64,000 bases of DNA from Anseranas semipalmata (taxonomy: Eukaryota > Chordata > Aves > Anseriformes > Anseranatidae). The DNA is taken from contig VXAA01003334.1 in NCBI GenBank assembly GCA_013399115.1, positions 331,464 through 395,463 on the forward strand, given 5' to 3'. The position numbers were made by a program, and so were the translations under genes. The notes below the pieces were generated by a model. That model did no database searches, was not told where the DNA came from, and saw nothing but the letters and a program-made list of their open reading frames with translations. Of this stretch, positions 24,701 to 39,036 are shown piece after piece; the first letter of the stretch is position 1, and each line of letters starts with the position of its first letter.

Positions 24701-27700
24701 ATTTTCTCAGCATCAAGTTTTCTCAGAGAACAGCCTGAGAAAACATCCAGGCTTTTATTCAGTAGTCCTGATAGGCAAGTGCTGATCACAATAAGAGTGT
24801 AAAACATGCTTCTCCATTGAAACTCTTCTGTGAAGGAGCTATTTATTCATAAGAAGTTGCAGTTCATAACCGTTTGAAGAAAGAAAGAATTTGGTGTTTT
24901 ACAACAAAATTGTAAGATTTAGGGGACCTTGGAGCCCCAGGGACACCGATTTTTCAAAAGGGAGGGTGAGTGCAGAAATTATCCAAGTTTAGTGAGAAAA
25001 TTACAGTCTTCCTGCACTAGGTTTATATCATCGTCACTGGTGCTTCCTTTGCCCAGGCATTTAAGTCTTAAGGAGTTGCATCCTACTTTCCTGCATTGGC
25101 TAAGATACTTTTTCCCAGTGAATTGCCTGGTGAATTTTCTCTCCTCCTGAGATAGACTAGGTGCATGCCAAGGGCTGCCCTTGTCCTCACCATGGAGCAA
25201 GCCACCCAAGTGTAAGCAGAGCATGGATTTACGCCTGCACTCCCAGAGCAAGCCGTGCAGTTTGGCTATGACGAATGGCGATACTCAGCTGCAGGTAAGC
25301 CTGTGTGTGTGGATGGGTGCCGTGGGCATACGTGGGGCAGCTGGTAGCTCTGTGCATGCTCATGTTGCACAGTGCAGTCCTGCACAGTGATCCTTAGGAA
25401 GAACACAGCCAGCATGAACTGAGTAAGATTTTTGTGTGGTGCTGTGCTATGTCAGAGAGACATCACTTGAGGTAATCTTGGACTGCTCTTTTCCTTGTGG
25501 CACTATACAGTGTACACTTGCTGTCAGGCATGCCCTCACATTTCTGCCTAGCCCAGCTGCTCTCGCCACAGGCTAGAACAGATGTTTTTGTACAGTTCTG
25601 TGCTGTGTAAAGTTCCTTCTCTCAGCTCCTTCACAACCCAGAATTCAAAGGAAAAACTGAACAAAGACTGCTGGTCATGGAGTCAAAATGCATATAGTAT
25701 CAGCTACAGTACTTACCCTGCAGAGCTGTTTTAGGAGGCCAGCGTGGAGACCGTGTGCTATTACTTTTCTTTGGCGAGTAGAACTTTGAAAAATATAAAA
25801 AATGCAGATGTTTTCCAATATAACCAACACTTCAGTGCTCAGAGTGGACCAAAGCTTCATGGAGACAATGTGGTCATCAGTGGGTAACGCATAGGTCTGA
25901 GTCTTGAAGGAGGGGGTCTGGGTTCTCTCCTTGGCTTTATCAGCATGAAAGTTGTTGGTTAAGTCCTAGTTGCTCTCTGACTCAGGTTCTTCTCTCAGTG
26001 AAATACGGGTGATCATGGTTTTAGCAAAGGTCTTTCAGATCTACTTGTGAACAGCCTTATACAAGGCCAAAGTGTTATTGTGCCAGCTCCGGTCTGGCAG
26101 AGATACTGTTCTGGTGCTCCTCTAGAAAGTTTTGTACTGTTTTAGGGAAAGGCTGCTCAGTTTAAGTCTTGTATGGCCTATCTGAGGCAAGGCACTGATA
26201 AGGGAAGAGCAAGGGCTCCAGTGGTGCTTCTGAGACAGTTCACCCATGACCACTTCCTCCTAGGGGCAATGCCGGGGCAGTGCTGAACAGGGGCAGGAGG
26301 GAAGGCTTCAGTGCAATGCCGTCTGCAGCTGCTGAATGACGTGTGACCACTGAGCAGGGACTGCTACCTGCAGGAGATGGACTTAGGAGCAGGGAGAATG
26401 ATGGTCTTTTTTCCCCTTCCTCTCTCCCTATTCCACTGTTAGTCCTTGCCTAGACATTGAGGTCCTCAATCTGCCGGGACTTCTTTTTTTTGAGAGAGAG
26501 AAATTTGGGTTTTGGACTTCTCCCCTTTTGCTGGCTGAGGTAAGTGGATGGATAAATATGGGATTCTTTGCATCATGTCAGACAGTGCTGTAAGCCTTCG
26601 CTTGGACAGATGTCACTTGAGGCTGACAATCTGGCAAGGACAGACTTGCACAAACTTCCATATTGTGGTTAAGGCTGTGATGTATTATAAAAGCTAGATG
26701 TTCTCATCTAGCTGGCTTCAGGTCTGCTTACGTCTCTGAGACTACACAGATGGCACTGACTTGCAATCTGCTCCTGGCTGTATCTGTGAATCAGCTACCA
26801 AAGTGGTATCCATAGAGCTCCCTGATGACTTTAGCATCTTTGATCACCAGGTGCCATCACCTGTCTGCTTTCCCCCAAGCAGGAATGCTTTGCGAGAACA
26901 GTTGGGTTTGTTCCTTGGAGATCCCAAAAGGCCATCGGGGATACCTCCATGTTTAAAATTTTCAAAGCTGACTAAGACGCTCAGCCAAGCAAACATCATT
27001 CCTTTCAGCTGGGAACTGCTATTAAATCCCCAATTCACACTGAATAGTCAGGACTGTTTAAGTGACAAATGAATCAGAAATATACTTTAATCTACTAGGC
27101 TCCTAAAATGTTATGTGGCCGCTTTTTGACTATAACAGGTCTCTGCATGTTCAGATAATTGTGTTGGAAGAAATACACTGAATCCACAGTTACAGTGCTC
27201 AGGTTATGTTTCCACTCTTGGAAAGTGACGGCACAGTTTCAAATACACACACACTCGTATATATATGTACCCTGTCTAAAATGGGTTCATCTTGAATTGT
27301 AACAGAACCCACTCTAAAATGCTGTGCCATCAAAAGGCAATCTCTAAGCAGACAGAGCTATAGAAATGAACCATACAGACACTTTGGAGATCAGGTGGCA
27401 CTGATGTGCACAAGTTAAAACTTTATGTACTGTGCAGCATTAGGAGAAGAGTGGGAATAAAAACATGAGCGACATCTGTAGTTTAAAGACAACTGTGTGG
27501 TGTTCTTTGATTTTTAACAAAGTAAAGAAACAGTGACCACACAGGCAGAATATATAATTTGATGGCAAATTGATGCATTAACCTTTGGTTTCAGAAGTAG
27601 TTGTTTCTCAAACAGTGCTGAAAGTTTAGCTATATATTTATATGTACCAGGAATATATGTACTTATGTATATGCACCAGGAAGAATTAGTGGGCATTGTT

Positions 27701-27740
27701 TTTATTGGGTGCATGATTAGAATCTACATAGCAAACCTAC

Positions 27741-27775
27741 CCCAAACAAAAACAAACAAACAAATGAACAAAACC
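27741..27775 (+). repeat. AAAC tetranucleotide microsatellite
   Basis: Tandem CAAA/AAAC units with minor interruptions. Confidence 0.85.
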
Positions 27776-28979
27776 ACATTAAATGGAGTGGGTTTGCTCT
27801 TTAGGTACTGATCAAGGGAAGGAAAAGATCACAAACTGGAAGCTGTGGCTCAACAGAATGTAAGACGCCCCGACCCTGTTCTGCAGAGCCGTGCTGGGCA
27901 GCTCAGTAGCGTCCCTCCCAGCCCCAGCCAAAGGGAACTGGCTTGTTTTACCCAGTGGCTGACACTTGAATCCCATGGCTTTGAGAGAGCTGCCAAAACC
28001 CCAGAGAAGGTTCCCCTTGTTGGCGAGCTTTAAGAAGCGCCTCATTTAATGCAGTAGTTGTTCTGATCACCACGACTCATCCCACACGCTTCCGTAGGGA
28101 GCGCAGGTACCTGGCACAGGCATCTCAGTCCCACCCTCAGGGAAACAGACCACGTCGCTTGTGGCACTCCTCCGGGTTCCCCCTTCTTCCATGCAGCCAA
28201 AGTAAACAGTTACCAGAGAGCCATACATACCCAGGCTGCAGGAGCGGTGCTGCTATGTGCAGTAAGTAACACGCAGCCTTTCCATTGCACTTCTGAAGAT
28301 GCTCCTGTCTGCCACTGGAGAGATCTCACTGTGATCCCAGAGGTCAACTGCAGCATGATACTGCCTTTAATTGCATGTTTCCTCACGCACATCTGCACAT
28401 GGGGCACAGCTCAGTCCTGTGATGATGTTCCTGAACTTCTGGGCTAGCAGAGAACTAATAATTATTCATCTACCATTAAAAAAATGTGACTGAAACAGTA
28501 ATGAAGTGTTTTTTATAATTTGAGTTCCCACTGCATACCAACTCAGCAGCAGCATCTGTTTATCATTACTTTCTGTGTTTTATTTTATTTCTTTAGCTCA
28601 GCTGATTACTAGGCAGATGAGGGTACAGAACTGGGCAATGGTCACTGAATGAATCACAGCCTCAGAACCCAAGTCGTTATCCCATACTAGGCTTCCCTGC
28701 TGCAACCAGCTGAAGTCACAGTTTTCAGCCTGTGACCCTCCACAGTCATTCCTGTGAAGGTGCAATCCCATTTAGAAATTTCCCAGACAGTCTGCTGAAG
28801 GGCTGATATATTCCTTTGGTATTTTTGGAACCAGACCCCTCAGCAGTAAATCCAAGAACAACAAGGGCTGCAGCTTCCCGGACGTGGAACCAGAGCCAGG
28901 TGCTTCTGCGGGAGCCAGAACAAGAGGGCACTTGGGTCTCCTGGCACCAAAAAAGGTGGCAAAGCAGGAACAATTTTTA

Positions 28980-29010
28980 GGGTTCATAAAAGACTCGTGG
29001 GTTCATAAAA
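28980..29010 (+). repeat. Imperfect 19-base tandem duplication
   Basis: GGGTTCATAAAA occurs at 28980-28991 and again at 28999-29010, and each copy is followed by an ACTC sequence. The spacing gives a 19-base repeat unit. Confidence 0.7.
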
Positions 29011-30078
29011 AAACTCCTGAAGGTGGTAAGCACACATAGCAAATGGACTGAATGACAGAATATCTCTCAGATGGTGTTTATTTTCAAGGACATGGAGAGT
29101 ATTTTTCCTTCACCTTTGTAGCCTTGGAATGTATCTTATACTAACAAGTAGCTCCACTCACCCTATTTCCAGAGGCAATCTCCAGCTGCATACATGGACG
29201 TTAAAAGTTACCTTCTTCTGTCACCCAAAATGCGCAACTGCATTAATCTGCAGATTTTGCTTTTGGCAGTTTATTGCCAAATTCATTTGGCTCCCAGTTT
29301 GGCCTCAGCTAAAGTTTGCTCTAGATATTGCTTCTCATCTACTTCAGTACTAGCTTGGTTAGCAATACTGGAAACCTCTCTAAGTCATAGAGACATGCCT
29401 TAAAGGAAAGCACAAACACAGTATTATATCAACCAGTCAAAATGTTATTGAACTACTGACTTGGTTAAGCTCACAAAAGTTAAGATCAGAGTTGAAAACT
29501 ACCTTCTTTGTTTCAGCCCTTGCTCTGGCTAAAATGACATTGTACTAAAGCCCTTAGAATTCTCTTCCACGCTAAAAAGCACCACCCTGTTCTCTGCCTC
29601 TCTGTGTGGCTGCACATCGTACGACACAAGTTTGCTTTTCCTTGTTTGCTTTGGAAACTCGTTGGCAGGAAGCCATCTCCAACTGCACATGGCATCTGGA
29701 GCCTGGGCTTTGATTCAGTGCGGTTGTCTCACGCTGCTCGGGAGGAAAAGGGTAGCTCACTCAAGCAGGTTATTTTCTTCTCCAGTTCCAAGCACTGCGG
29801 TGGCAGCCTCTGTTTCCTTTTGTTTAAAACACCCTTAAAAGACGTACCTTTAGATTTCCATGGGGACGCTAAAGGGGTAGGCAGTTATAATCTGCTGCTT
29901 TATCAAACTCCAGAATAAACAACTTCATGCAAAACACTCAAATCCAATGACACGCAGCAGCTGCACTTTTTTTAGGCCATAATCATAATTTTTCATTCAA
30001 CTTCTAGAAACTGAATCAAAAGAAAAGAGGAAAATGCCAGGAATCTAGAAAAAACATTCTTCAAGAGCTTGTTCCTTT

Positions 30079-30103
30079 CCTTTTATTTTATTTTATTTTT
30101 TTT
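30079..30103 (+). repeat. ATTTT pentanucleotide microsatellite
   Basis: Tandem TTTTA units ending in a longer T run. Confidence 0.85.
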
Positions 30104-32872
30104 CAGCCAGGTTTCTAAAGGACACAAGATTTCTGCAGTCTTGCTGTGTCTGAGTGATTGGTCCTGTGTATCCCCTTCTTCTTTCCTACCCCCAGCCCGC
30201 TAATTCTTAAACCACTTAGCTAGTTTCAGTCACATTGAATATGAAGATCAAAACCACGGTGATACAAAGACCCAACCAGTTTTATGAGCACAGGCTATCA
30301 AGTAATGGGAGAGATCATTAAAAATGCACCCATCAAGGGAAGGGCACTAGCATTAGCTCAACCCTTCAGTCACCGGAATTGCACGTGCTAGAGAGATATT
30401 AACAGCCCAGCTGAGAGGGAAACCTCAGATTACCGCTTTGCCTTTATTAGACACCTAAGAGTCCAGCCACAAGACGAAAATCCATAGGCGAAGCAGGAGT
30501 CACTGCTTGTCCTGCTGCTAAAACAGCTCATTTTAAAGCAAGCGTTAAGAAAAAATCTCATTTCTTTCATCACTGTGACTCCTTTGACCTCCCTGGCTTC
30601 CAGCATCTGCATCTATCCCTCACTCTTTCAGGCTCATTTCTTTACCTGATGCCAGCTGATAATGGTTAGGCGGGTAGCAAACCAGATAAGGCTCATTTCT
30701 TTGCCCAGTGCTTACAGCTTAATGAGGGGCAAACCAGATGAAAAATGTGCAAAATTATCTATGTTCATGAATTCAGCACTCAGCTATCCAATACAAAAAA
30801 AAAAAAGTTATATCTTTATAAAGGGTAGGCGGAGCCTTTCCCTTTTGATTTCTTTTTGCAGGATTTTTATAAAACAGCACCCCTCTTTGAGGGGGGGAAA
30901 TGAAATGTTCAGGAAAACATTTCCTTTGCATTTAGCTTTTGAATTATTTCTGAGTAACTTATGCCCTTTTCAGCTAAGACTTTTTTACTACCGTCTTCTG
31001 TTCTCTCGCACATTCTTCAGCTGCTTGTCACGCCTGTTATTTACATCGTGACTTCAAACCAATGCATCTGTCCTGCTCTTAATTCCTGGGAAACTCCAGC
31101 GCCACAGCTGAGCTTCCAGCATAAAGATTCAATGTCTGGCAGCACCTCGCTCACTGGGCCTCAGGGGTGCCCCTACACCAGCACTGTAGTTCAGAGAAGT
31201 GTGATTTTGGAGCGAATCTCTTGTCCATCCCCACCAGCCAGGCTTGTCCTGACATTCTGCTATGGCCTCTAATGGGCATTCAGACCACGGGACAAAGCTA
31301 GAACTACTCCAAAGTAAAATTCCCTGGAATGTGTCCTGCGTTGGTGTCATTTCCTCAGGACCAACTGCTTTGCTCTGCAAATGCATTTTAACACCACCTT
31401 TTCCAGCGATACCAGGCACCAGTGCATATGAGAGGAGAAATTGCTCCAGAATCTCCAAGAATCATTTCTATAACTTCAATGCATCAGTGCTCATAACTAG
31501 CACAAAGGCACCCTCAGCACTTTTTCTCTGCTCATTTGACTTGTTTGCTGCACATGAGGGCGAGTTTGCTGCTGCCTGAGCCCATTTTGTGGCTAAGTTG
31601 CTTTCCAAGTTCAAGTTCATTAATAACAGTTAGATTTGAGATCAATCCAGCTGAATGGGATCCAGTCAGACTGGGAGGGTTAAAGCTACATTGCCTCTGG
31701 GAGAACAGAATACAGAAAGAAAAATGCCAGAGAAAGTTTTCAAAATCAAGGTTAGCTCTGCTGTTTGGAAATGTAAAAATTACACCCTCGACCTATTTAT
31801 CAAATTGACTCACTGCACAAAAGGTTGGGTTCTATTGTCTGCTTAATCTTGCTACAACTTGGATGATTACACATGAGGTGAGCTACACAAAATAATTAAA
31901 AAGGCTGTCAGAAGGCCAAGCACCAATACAGATGTGGTAGTTTTCTGTTACATTTGTGATACATTGAGATCTAAATTATCTTGACTTTACTATTACTGAT
32001 TCTCACATTCGCTGGACTATGGTGATACCTAAGAGAACAAAAGCAGCGTCAGTAATCTCTCCGAGTATTCTTCTTTTTGTTTCATTTTTCATTTGTCAGT
32101 GCTGTGATATTTCTGTGTGATATTAATGAACTTACAAGGCTGAAGATAAAATATGAAGAGACATCTGTATTCTTCAGTGCTACTGCACAGAAAAACAACA
32201 AACTCCTAAAAGCACTTTCTGTGGTTCCATCTCTGAGGTTTATTCTGTTGTAGATGGAACTAGAGTCTGTAAATAATAATTCAGCAAATCAAATTAATGA
32301 CATCGAAAGGAATTACAGAGGCATCTGGGTTACACATTCATCTAACCATATATGAGTTCCTTTTAAACAGCACTTTATGTTTTTGCAAATTGAATTAGAC
32401 ACAATCTCATAGTGTACATTAGCGGGAATTAAATACAGAACTAGTTCCAGAGAACCAACATCCCCCCCATGCCCTCAAAAAACATTTGATTGATGAGTAT
32501 GAAACAGTTTATGTAGACTCAACAACAGTCTGTGCATCTTTATAGAGATGAGTGAATTTTACATGGGAAATAAATCACATTTATAACAAACATGAGTGCT
32601 CATCATTCCCTGACCTCGTCAGCCTGACTTCCCCAGAGGCCCATCAAGATAGTTCTGGGTTGCCACTGAGATTCACCTAGTGTAAAAACCAGATGGAAAA
32701 GAGACTTTTTCCCGGCTTCAGCATACAGTTATGAACTGTGGGCCACAGAAATAGCTCCGAGACAGAAATGCTCACCACAGGTCCTTCTCCCTGAAGCCAT
32801 GCCTGCTCTCTGTAGGGCCTACGACGGTTTGGCACAGAGTTGCTATGATTAGCTAGCACCGACTTGGAAAAC

Positions 32873-32899
32873 TTGTTGTTTATTTGTTTGTTTGTTTTT
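32873..32899 (+). repeat. GTTT/ATTTG microsatellite
   Basis: TTGT and TTTG units in tandem. It is followed by CAG, which makes a polypyrimidine-AG look-alike, but no exon follows. Confidence 0.8.
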
Positions 32900-34328
32900 C
32901 AGAAAATATCCATGTAGTCTATCCTTACAGCCCTTACTATCAACCAGCCAAGGCACACAGAAGGGCAAGAAGAACACAGCAGCTGGTCTTTCCTTCAGCT
33001 TCCCCCACCCGCACGTAGGTGTCACGCTCACTACCACCATGCAGCTCCAAAGTTTAAAAAGATATGCCCTGTTTGATAAGAATGTGAACAAAGACAAGCA
33101 AGCACCTCGCATCAGCTCATGGCCACCAAGAGAAAGGAAGTGACCTTTTCTGATCAGAAAGCCCCTTGCATTTAACTGACGACTCCTTGTATTAACAGCT
33201 CTTGTTTATTTGTTTTCCATCGGTCTGGATTACAAAGGGATGACCACTGGAAGTAAGTCCTGAGATGGGAAAAGAAAGATGTGCTAGCCAAAGTGTTCAC
33301 TGAAGTGAACTGGAACTGGAAGGTAGCAAGAAGCATCTGGCGTTTAATGTAGCCATAGCAATTTTGTAATTAAAGGAAAATAGCTACTGTGCTGAGGCTG
33401 TAAATATCAAGGCGCTTTGGCCCACTTATCGTTCTGAATCACAGACTATTGCCAAGCTGGCAAAGCTGTATGGACTTTAGTGATAACAAAATAGCCTGCG
33501 TCAGCATTCACTGACTTTGGAAGAGGTGTCGGACAGAAACAAAGGTGTGTTTCAGCATAGCTTCTGTATGTTGGGCAGGATGGAATTATAGACCTGTTAG
33601 AAACAAAGGCAAATGCTGATTTCTTTGCTCTAACCATGCCCTGTGAGAATATGAGGACTCAAGGGCTTTTTAAGTGCAGCAGGTCATTCTAGCAGATACT
33701 AGAATTGTACTTTCTTCCTTCCAGTTTTTCAGGTGCAGACATAAAACATTGGAAGGATGGAGGAATTCTAATAATGTCCTGTCAGACCTATTTTAAAAGC
33801 ATTGTGGTCAATATTCTGCTGTTTATACCAATCTAAAGGAATTCAAGTCAATGCAAGGTTGTAAGTAGTTATTAGCTGTCTGACAGCTTTTCCTCCCATA
33901 TCTCATAAAGGGAATCAGCTCCAAATGAGGCCATTCATGCTACACTGCCTCTTGCATAGACAGAATTTTGAATTTTAAACGTTTCATTCTCCTTTGTACA
34001 CCTCTACGTTGCAGCCAACATCTTGTACAAAACCGGCTATATTCCTCTATTATCAAAGCAGATCCTGGGTGATGTATCAGAGTAATTGTTAGCTCTGAGG
34101 GTACACTCATGTCAGTTGATTAGATTCACATGTACATGTCTCGTGGTGGGATTTCTCTACAAAAGGAGACTTCTGAATGTTTTTTTTCCCCTATCTCTGT
34201 TTGGACTGCCACAGCTGCACCCTTCTCTTTTCTCACTGTTGTTCTCTAAATTGCTACGTCCATTACATTATTACCAGTACTACTTTGAAGCACATGGTCC
34301 ATGGGTATGCAGGAAGTGCAAAAGGGGG

Positions 34329-34340
34329 AAAAAAAAAAAA
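34329..34340 (+). repeat. Poly(A) tract, 12 bases
   Basis: Short A run after a G run. Confidence 0.85.
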
Positions 34341-34506
34341 GAACCTACTTGCCCAAAGTATTTGTGGTTGTTTCTCTGGATCACAGTGTGAGTTAATGAT
34401 TCTGTGTGGACTTCTGCTGGGTACTCAAGTTCTGGATTCTCCTGTGCTTACAGGTTACAAATCACCAGCGTGTGCAGTAGAAAGTGATTTGTTGTTGTAG
34501 CCACCG

Positions 34507-34530
34507 GAAGCTCTGAAGCTCTGAAGCTCT
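34507..34530 (+). repeat. Three tandem copies of an 8-base unit
   Basis: GAAGCTCT is present three times in a row without mismatch. Confidence 0.9.
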
Positions 34531-37500
34531 GCTGTTCCACATGCTGCCTCTGGGTTAGATGTGGTACAAACACAGCTGAAAACTACTTCATAGGGCTTAG
34601 GATACCAAAAAGGGACATCAACAAGAGGATAGGAAAGGAAGAAACTGCACAAATGACATAGATGAGTGCCATGTGTGAGCATGAGTGCCTACATGCTCTA
34701 GCAGTAACTGTGTTTTTACATTAATCTGTCATGTTGGTGTCATGTGGTATTGAAACATAAACTTGAGGTACTCGGGAAGATTAAGGACCTTTTGTGCAAA
34801 ATGCTGTTACACTGACCCATAGCAAGGGGTGATCCCCATGCCAAACAATCCCTAAGGAGCTAATTAGGAAACCTGCCAAAGTAGACAACTGAGTGGAGGA
34901 GGGAGGCAATCCAGCCTTGTGCTAGACCTTGTCACTAGTGACAGAGCAAAGAAATACATCCTCAGAGTGATCCATGCTGAAAGCAAGGAACAAAACTCTA
35001 GTAAATTCTTCTACAAAACCTTGTCTACTGTGGTGTGTGGGTGGGGTTAGATTCAGAGCCCCATCTGAACTACAGAATGGGCACAGGTTAAAAGAAGACT
35101 TATTGGAAACTTCCCTGACCGTGGGTATTCAACCGTGACCCAGAAGACTCCCTTTCTTGGCCAGAGCCAGGCTATATCCTGCTGCCTTTGCAGTCAGGTA
35201 GCTTGCAAAGCTTTTTCTTGACAGTGAGGCATCCTGTAAAGTGAGCAAGGATTTCATTTTTTAATTATGTGCACATATAGTTCACTGTGATCACTAAATT
35301 TACTTTTAAAAATCACCTGCATTTTTCAACTGAAGGGTATGTTGGAAAAGAAACTTCAGAAAATGAAGCATTTTTATTATGAGATCTGCCAAGCTGGTTG
35401 CTAGAATGATAAGGAAGCTGCACTTTCACTTCTTAGTCCAAAGTCATTTGCTAACTCCTTTCCAAATTCTATTCATGTTCACTTTTAGCCTTTGACAGAA
35501 AACTGCAGTGAAACTTAAATATTCACTATAAATTATTCTTCTCTAGATTACTGGTTTTCGTAATAACGTGAATTTGTAGGCATCTATTTCCAGCAATAAA
35601 TTCAACTATAACTTTAATGTGTGACCAGTCTTTCTTGTACTAAAATAAGTATGCAGTATACAAGAGCTAATCCTCCAAAACCTATTAAAAGTATGCTGAA
35701 TTGTCCAATCTTGCAAACAATGGTGTGTTAGTAGAAATTGAAAGATTTTTTATTGCTGAAATCTTAAAAAAGAACACAAGGTTTGCCATCCTGCTACAAC
35801 TGACACAGGTAACGAGGATGAATGAACCGTCGCTGCAAAAAGTACACATCTTCTATTCTGCATATTTATTTTAGGCAGAAAACAGAGAATTTAGACTAAT
35901 TTTGTCTCTGGTATAAATCTATTAGCATTACTGGTGTTGTGACTACTTGTACCAAACTCACATTTGCCCATACCTTTTAAGGACAGAACTGTTTGTTCTG
36001 TGGCTTTTAAGACCGTTATCTGAAATAGCTGTTTTAGGAAGAAGATGTTTATAGATGCAAGCTGTTGGGGACATTTTCATCAGAAGAGGGAGAACAAAGT
36101 GAACTTACCGACCTCAAGGAAACAGGGACTGTGAGAGAGAAAAGGAAGCCAGATCTTTGTAACCTTCAGGAAGGAGCAAACAACTTCATGGATTGGGCCG
36201 AATTGTCAAGGATGAGCAAAGTGATTGTGGAAGAAGGTAAAACAATGGAGCTGGCAGGAAGAAACAGCAGAGAAAAAAAGACAGTCTGGGGAAGGCTGAA
36301 GGCATTTAGAGTTAGTGGCCATGCCTACAGCTCCTGGGGACCAGGATACCAATGCACTGGAGCTGGATATCTAGGGAACAAGGAAAGGCCCTTCCTTTTT
36401 TGATCAAGGCCAACCAGATTGTGTTGGGCGAAATACAAAAATGGGTCTCTGCCTGGGCATATACAAGGAAAGCTCTCTATTGATCACAATAGGGAGGAAA
36501 AGTAAATTTAGTATAAGCTCCTCCTTCTCCAAGATGAGAAAAGATCAAGCCAAACCCAGCTAACCAATTTCTGAATCTGAAACTCACTAGAGGTACAGAA
36601 TTGGTGCCGTTTTGAGGATCTCAGCCCACTTTCCTAAGAGCATAGGAGAGTGAGGAGGGAGGTCTCTTGGAAAGAGGAATGACAGTTTTGAACAAGTATC
36701 TTTCATCTTGACTACAGGCCCCTCAAATTGTCATACTGTATGTAGGTGGCTGGTTTGGACGTTAATGATTCCAACATTTCTAGGACTTTCTACCAAGGTT
36801 TGGGATTTTTGACTGCCACAAAATTCAGAATTTGGGAATGTAGCACAAATATATGCTAGCGTGGATGAATGTTTCATTTTCAATAATGAGAGCAGAAGAC
36901 TTTCAGTGGATGAACCTTTCTGGAATAGCTCTGGAATGGCCATCTCACAGCCACACCATTGTTAGCAGGCAGTGTTTGCTCCCTAGCAAAAGCCAACATC
37001 CTCTGGAGAAACTCTGAAGTTTCTCTTTAATATCACGTGCTAATAATTCCAACAGATTTTCACAATTAACCAAAAGAAGTTTTAGCGAACCCAGTGGTAA
37101 ACTCCCATTTAGATAGTACCAATACCAGATTTTTTGCATCTGCACATTTTCCAGTTCTCTGAGAAGTGATGTCTGGAATAAGACAAGTGAGTTACGCATT
37201 CGGCTCCTTACACATTTTCCAACGCCTTTTCCTATGGATAGCTTCTGCCATAGGTAACATGACCAGCAATAAAAAACATTCATAGCACAGCGCTTTTCCA
37301 GGGTAGCTTTTGGCTGTGATTTTGCTTCGGTTGCTTTATGCCACACTGCCTGCATTCAGACACCTTACACTGCGTTGAAGCAGATGAAGTGGTTTAAGTC
37401 TATGGGACTGGTAAATGCAGTAGACAGGTCTAAAGTGTACTGTTTTTAAGCTGCTCACTGCTCAGAATGAAAAACGACATTGGGTATGAGCCAAAATAAA

Positions 37501-38763
37501 TCCATTTTTAAATGGGGATGTCTCTTACTGAATAAAAATTGAAGGGCCATACTCTGACAACTGAGTACAGTCACCTACTTGTGGCATGTCAGGATACCAA
37601 TAAGTGACTCACCCATCCACCTACGCTCCAAGGACACCAGGGCCTGAGGTCTCTATCACAAAGTTGTCACAACACTGAATTTAGACAAAACAGTTTTTCC
37701 TACTGCCCACAGTCTGTGCAGTACTCAACACTTGTTCACTTTTCCAGGTCATCAACCCTTAAAACATCTCAAGGTGAAAATGAGCAGGAGTGACACTCCA
37801 CAAACACTTCTCTTTATTAGTAAGCTTGTACTAATATTTGCTTGCAAATCTATTTGTTGATAAATGCTAATTAAATACCAACTCAAAGCATTATTTTGAC
37901 CCTCTCTTGGGGTCTTTTGGACTCTTTAATTTGTGGGGCAATCAACAAATTCTATCCAATGTTTTACATAAGGTGATTAAAACCACTGCTAGGGGAGAAA
38001 AAAAAAAGATGATTTTACGGAGTGGGTAGAAAGTGGAGAGAAACATCTGGAGCAGATAGATTATGAGAGTTCCCAGCTGTGCCATCAGTTTGATGATGAC
38101 ATGAAAATGAAGCATAGCAGTGGCTTTTCCATGTGATGGTCAATGAGCTGCAGAGAATATCCCATCTGCAAAGCAACTCAAGAATTGGTTTGTCTGACAA
38201 GACGTCAGCCAGTGCTTCCTGAGTTTTCTTTACCCTTTGAAGAGCTGGTATCTGCCAGCAGCTAGCGCACTCTCTAATTTTGCTGCGTGTTGTATGGGCA
38301 TGGGAATTAGGGTGAATGCTGTCTGCAGGTAAGAAAAATTACTTTCTTGTTTCACTGTGGGGACAAAGAAAGCTAGTTAGGTGGAGAAGAGAATATAAAG
38401 GGAAGAGAGAAAAAACATGGCTTAAATGGAAGTGTGGAAGGACAAAATGTCATCCTCAGAAGCTGATTGTATAATAAAAATCATATGGGCCAGGGCCCAA
38501 CCTCTCCAGGCTATCAGGATGGCACCGTTCACATTTGTAGAACTAAGCTGCCTCCTTCACAATCCCCTCCTAAATATCCAGTGTGTATTAATGTCCAAAC
38601 CATTAGCCTGAAAGAGTGGTGAGTGACACAGACCAAAACAATATTGGTGAGTGAAAATTAAACTAAAAAATAAGCATTACATGGGCCACCTCATGAAGCA
38701 TCATTTACTTCCTGGATTTTGAGATATCCACTCAGCACTGATGCCAATTCCTCAGTATACCAT

Positions 38764-39036
38764 CACAAGTGCCAGGACAAGAGGCAGTGGGCACAAACTG
38801 GAACACAGGAGGCTCCCTGTGAACACCGGGCAGCACTTCTGTGCTGTGTGGGTGACCGAGCACTGGCACAGGTTGCCCAGAGAGGCTGTGGAGTCTCCTC
38901 CTTGGCGATCTCCAAAAGCCACCTGGACATGGGCCTGGGCAGTCTGCTCTGGGTGGCCCTGCATGAGCAGGGGGTTGGAGCAGATGGCCTCCAGAGGTCC
39001 CTTCCAGCCTCAGCCGTCCTGTGGTTCTGTGAATTG
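38764..39036 (+). repeat. CR1 LINE fragment
   Basis: Plus-strand CR1 3' region. Visible blocks in order are GGACAAGAGGCAGTGGGC, a CTGGCACAGGTTGCCCAGAG block near 38862-38882, CCTGGACATGGGCCTGGGC, GGAGCAGATGGCCTCCAGAG near 38978-38997, CCCTTCCAGCCTCAGCC and a degenerate tail GTGGTTCTGTGAATTG. It is 5' truncated. All open frames here are translations of the repeat and should not be called as genes. Confidence 0.9.

Larger units (their letters stand above)
21790..38763. other. Intergenic DNA, no gene recognised
   Basis: About 17 kb without a supported gene. Frames of up to about 136 codons (for example 30662-31051 plus and 36945-37355 minus) have no recognisable domain and are accepted as chance. 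Simple repeats are at 27741-27775, 30079-30103, 32873-32899 and 34329-34340. Two small tandem duplications lie at 28980-29010 and 34507-34530. No RNA gene or retroviral remnant was recognised. Confidence 0.55.

Noticed and set aside
36945..37355. 136-residue minus-strand frame, considered as a decayed transposase
   Set aside because: It is leucine-rich but has no catalytic motif or terminal inverted repeats that I can see.
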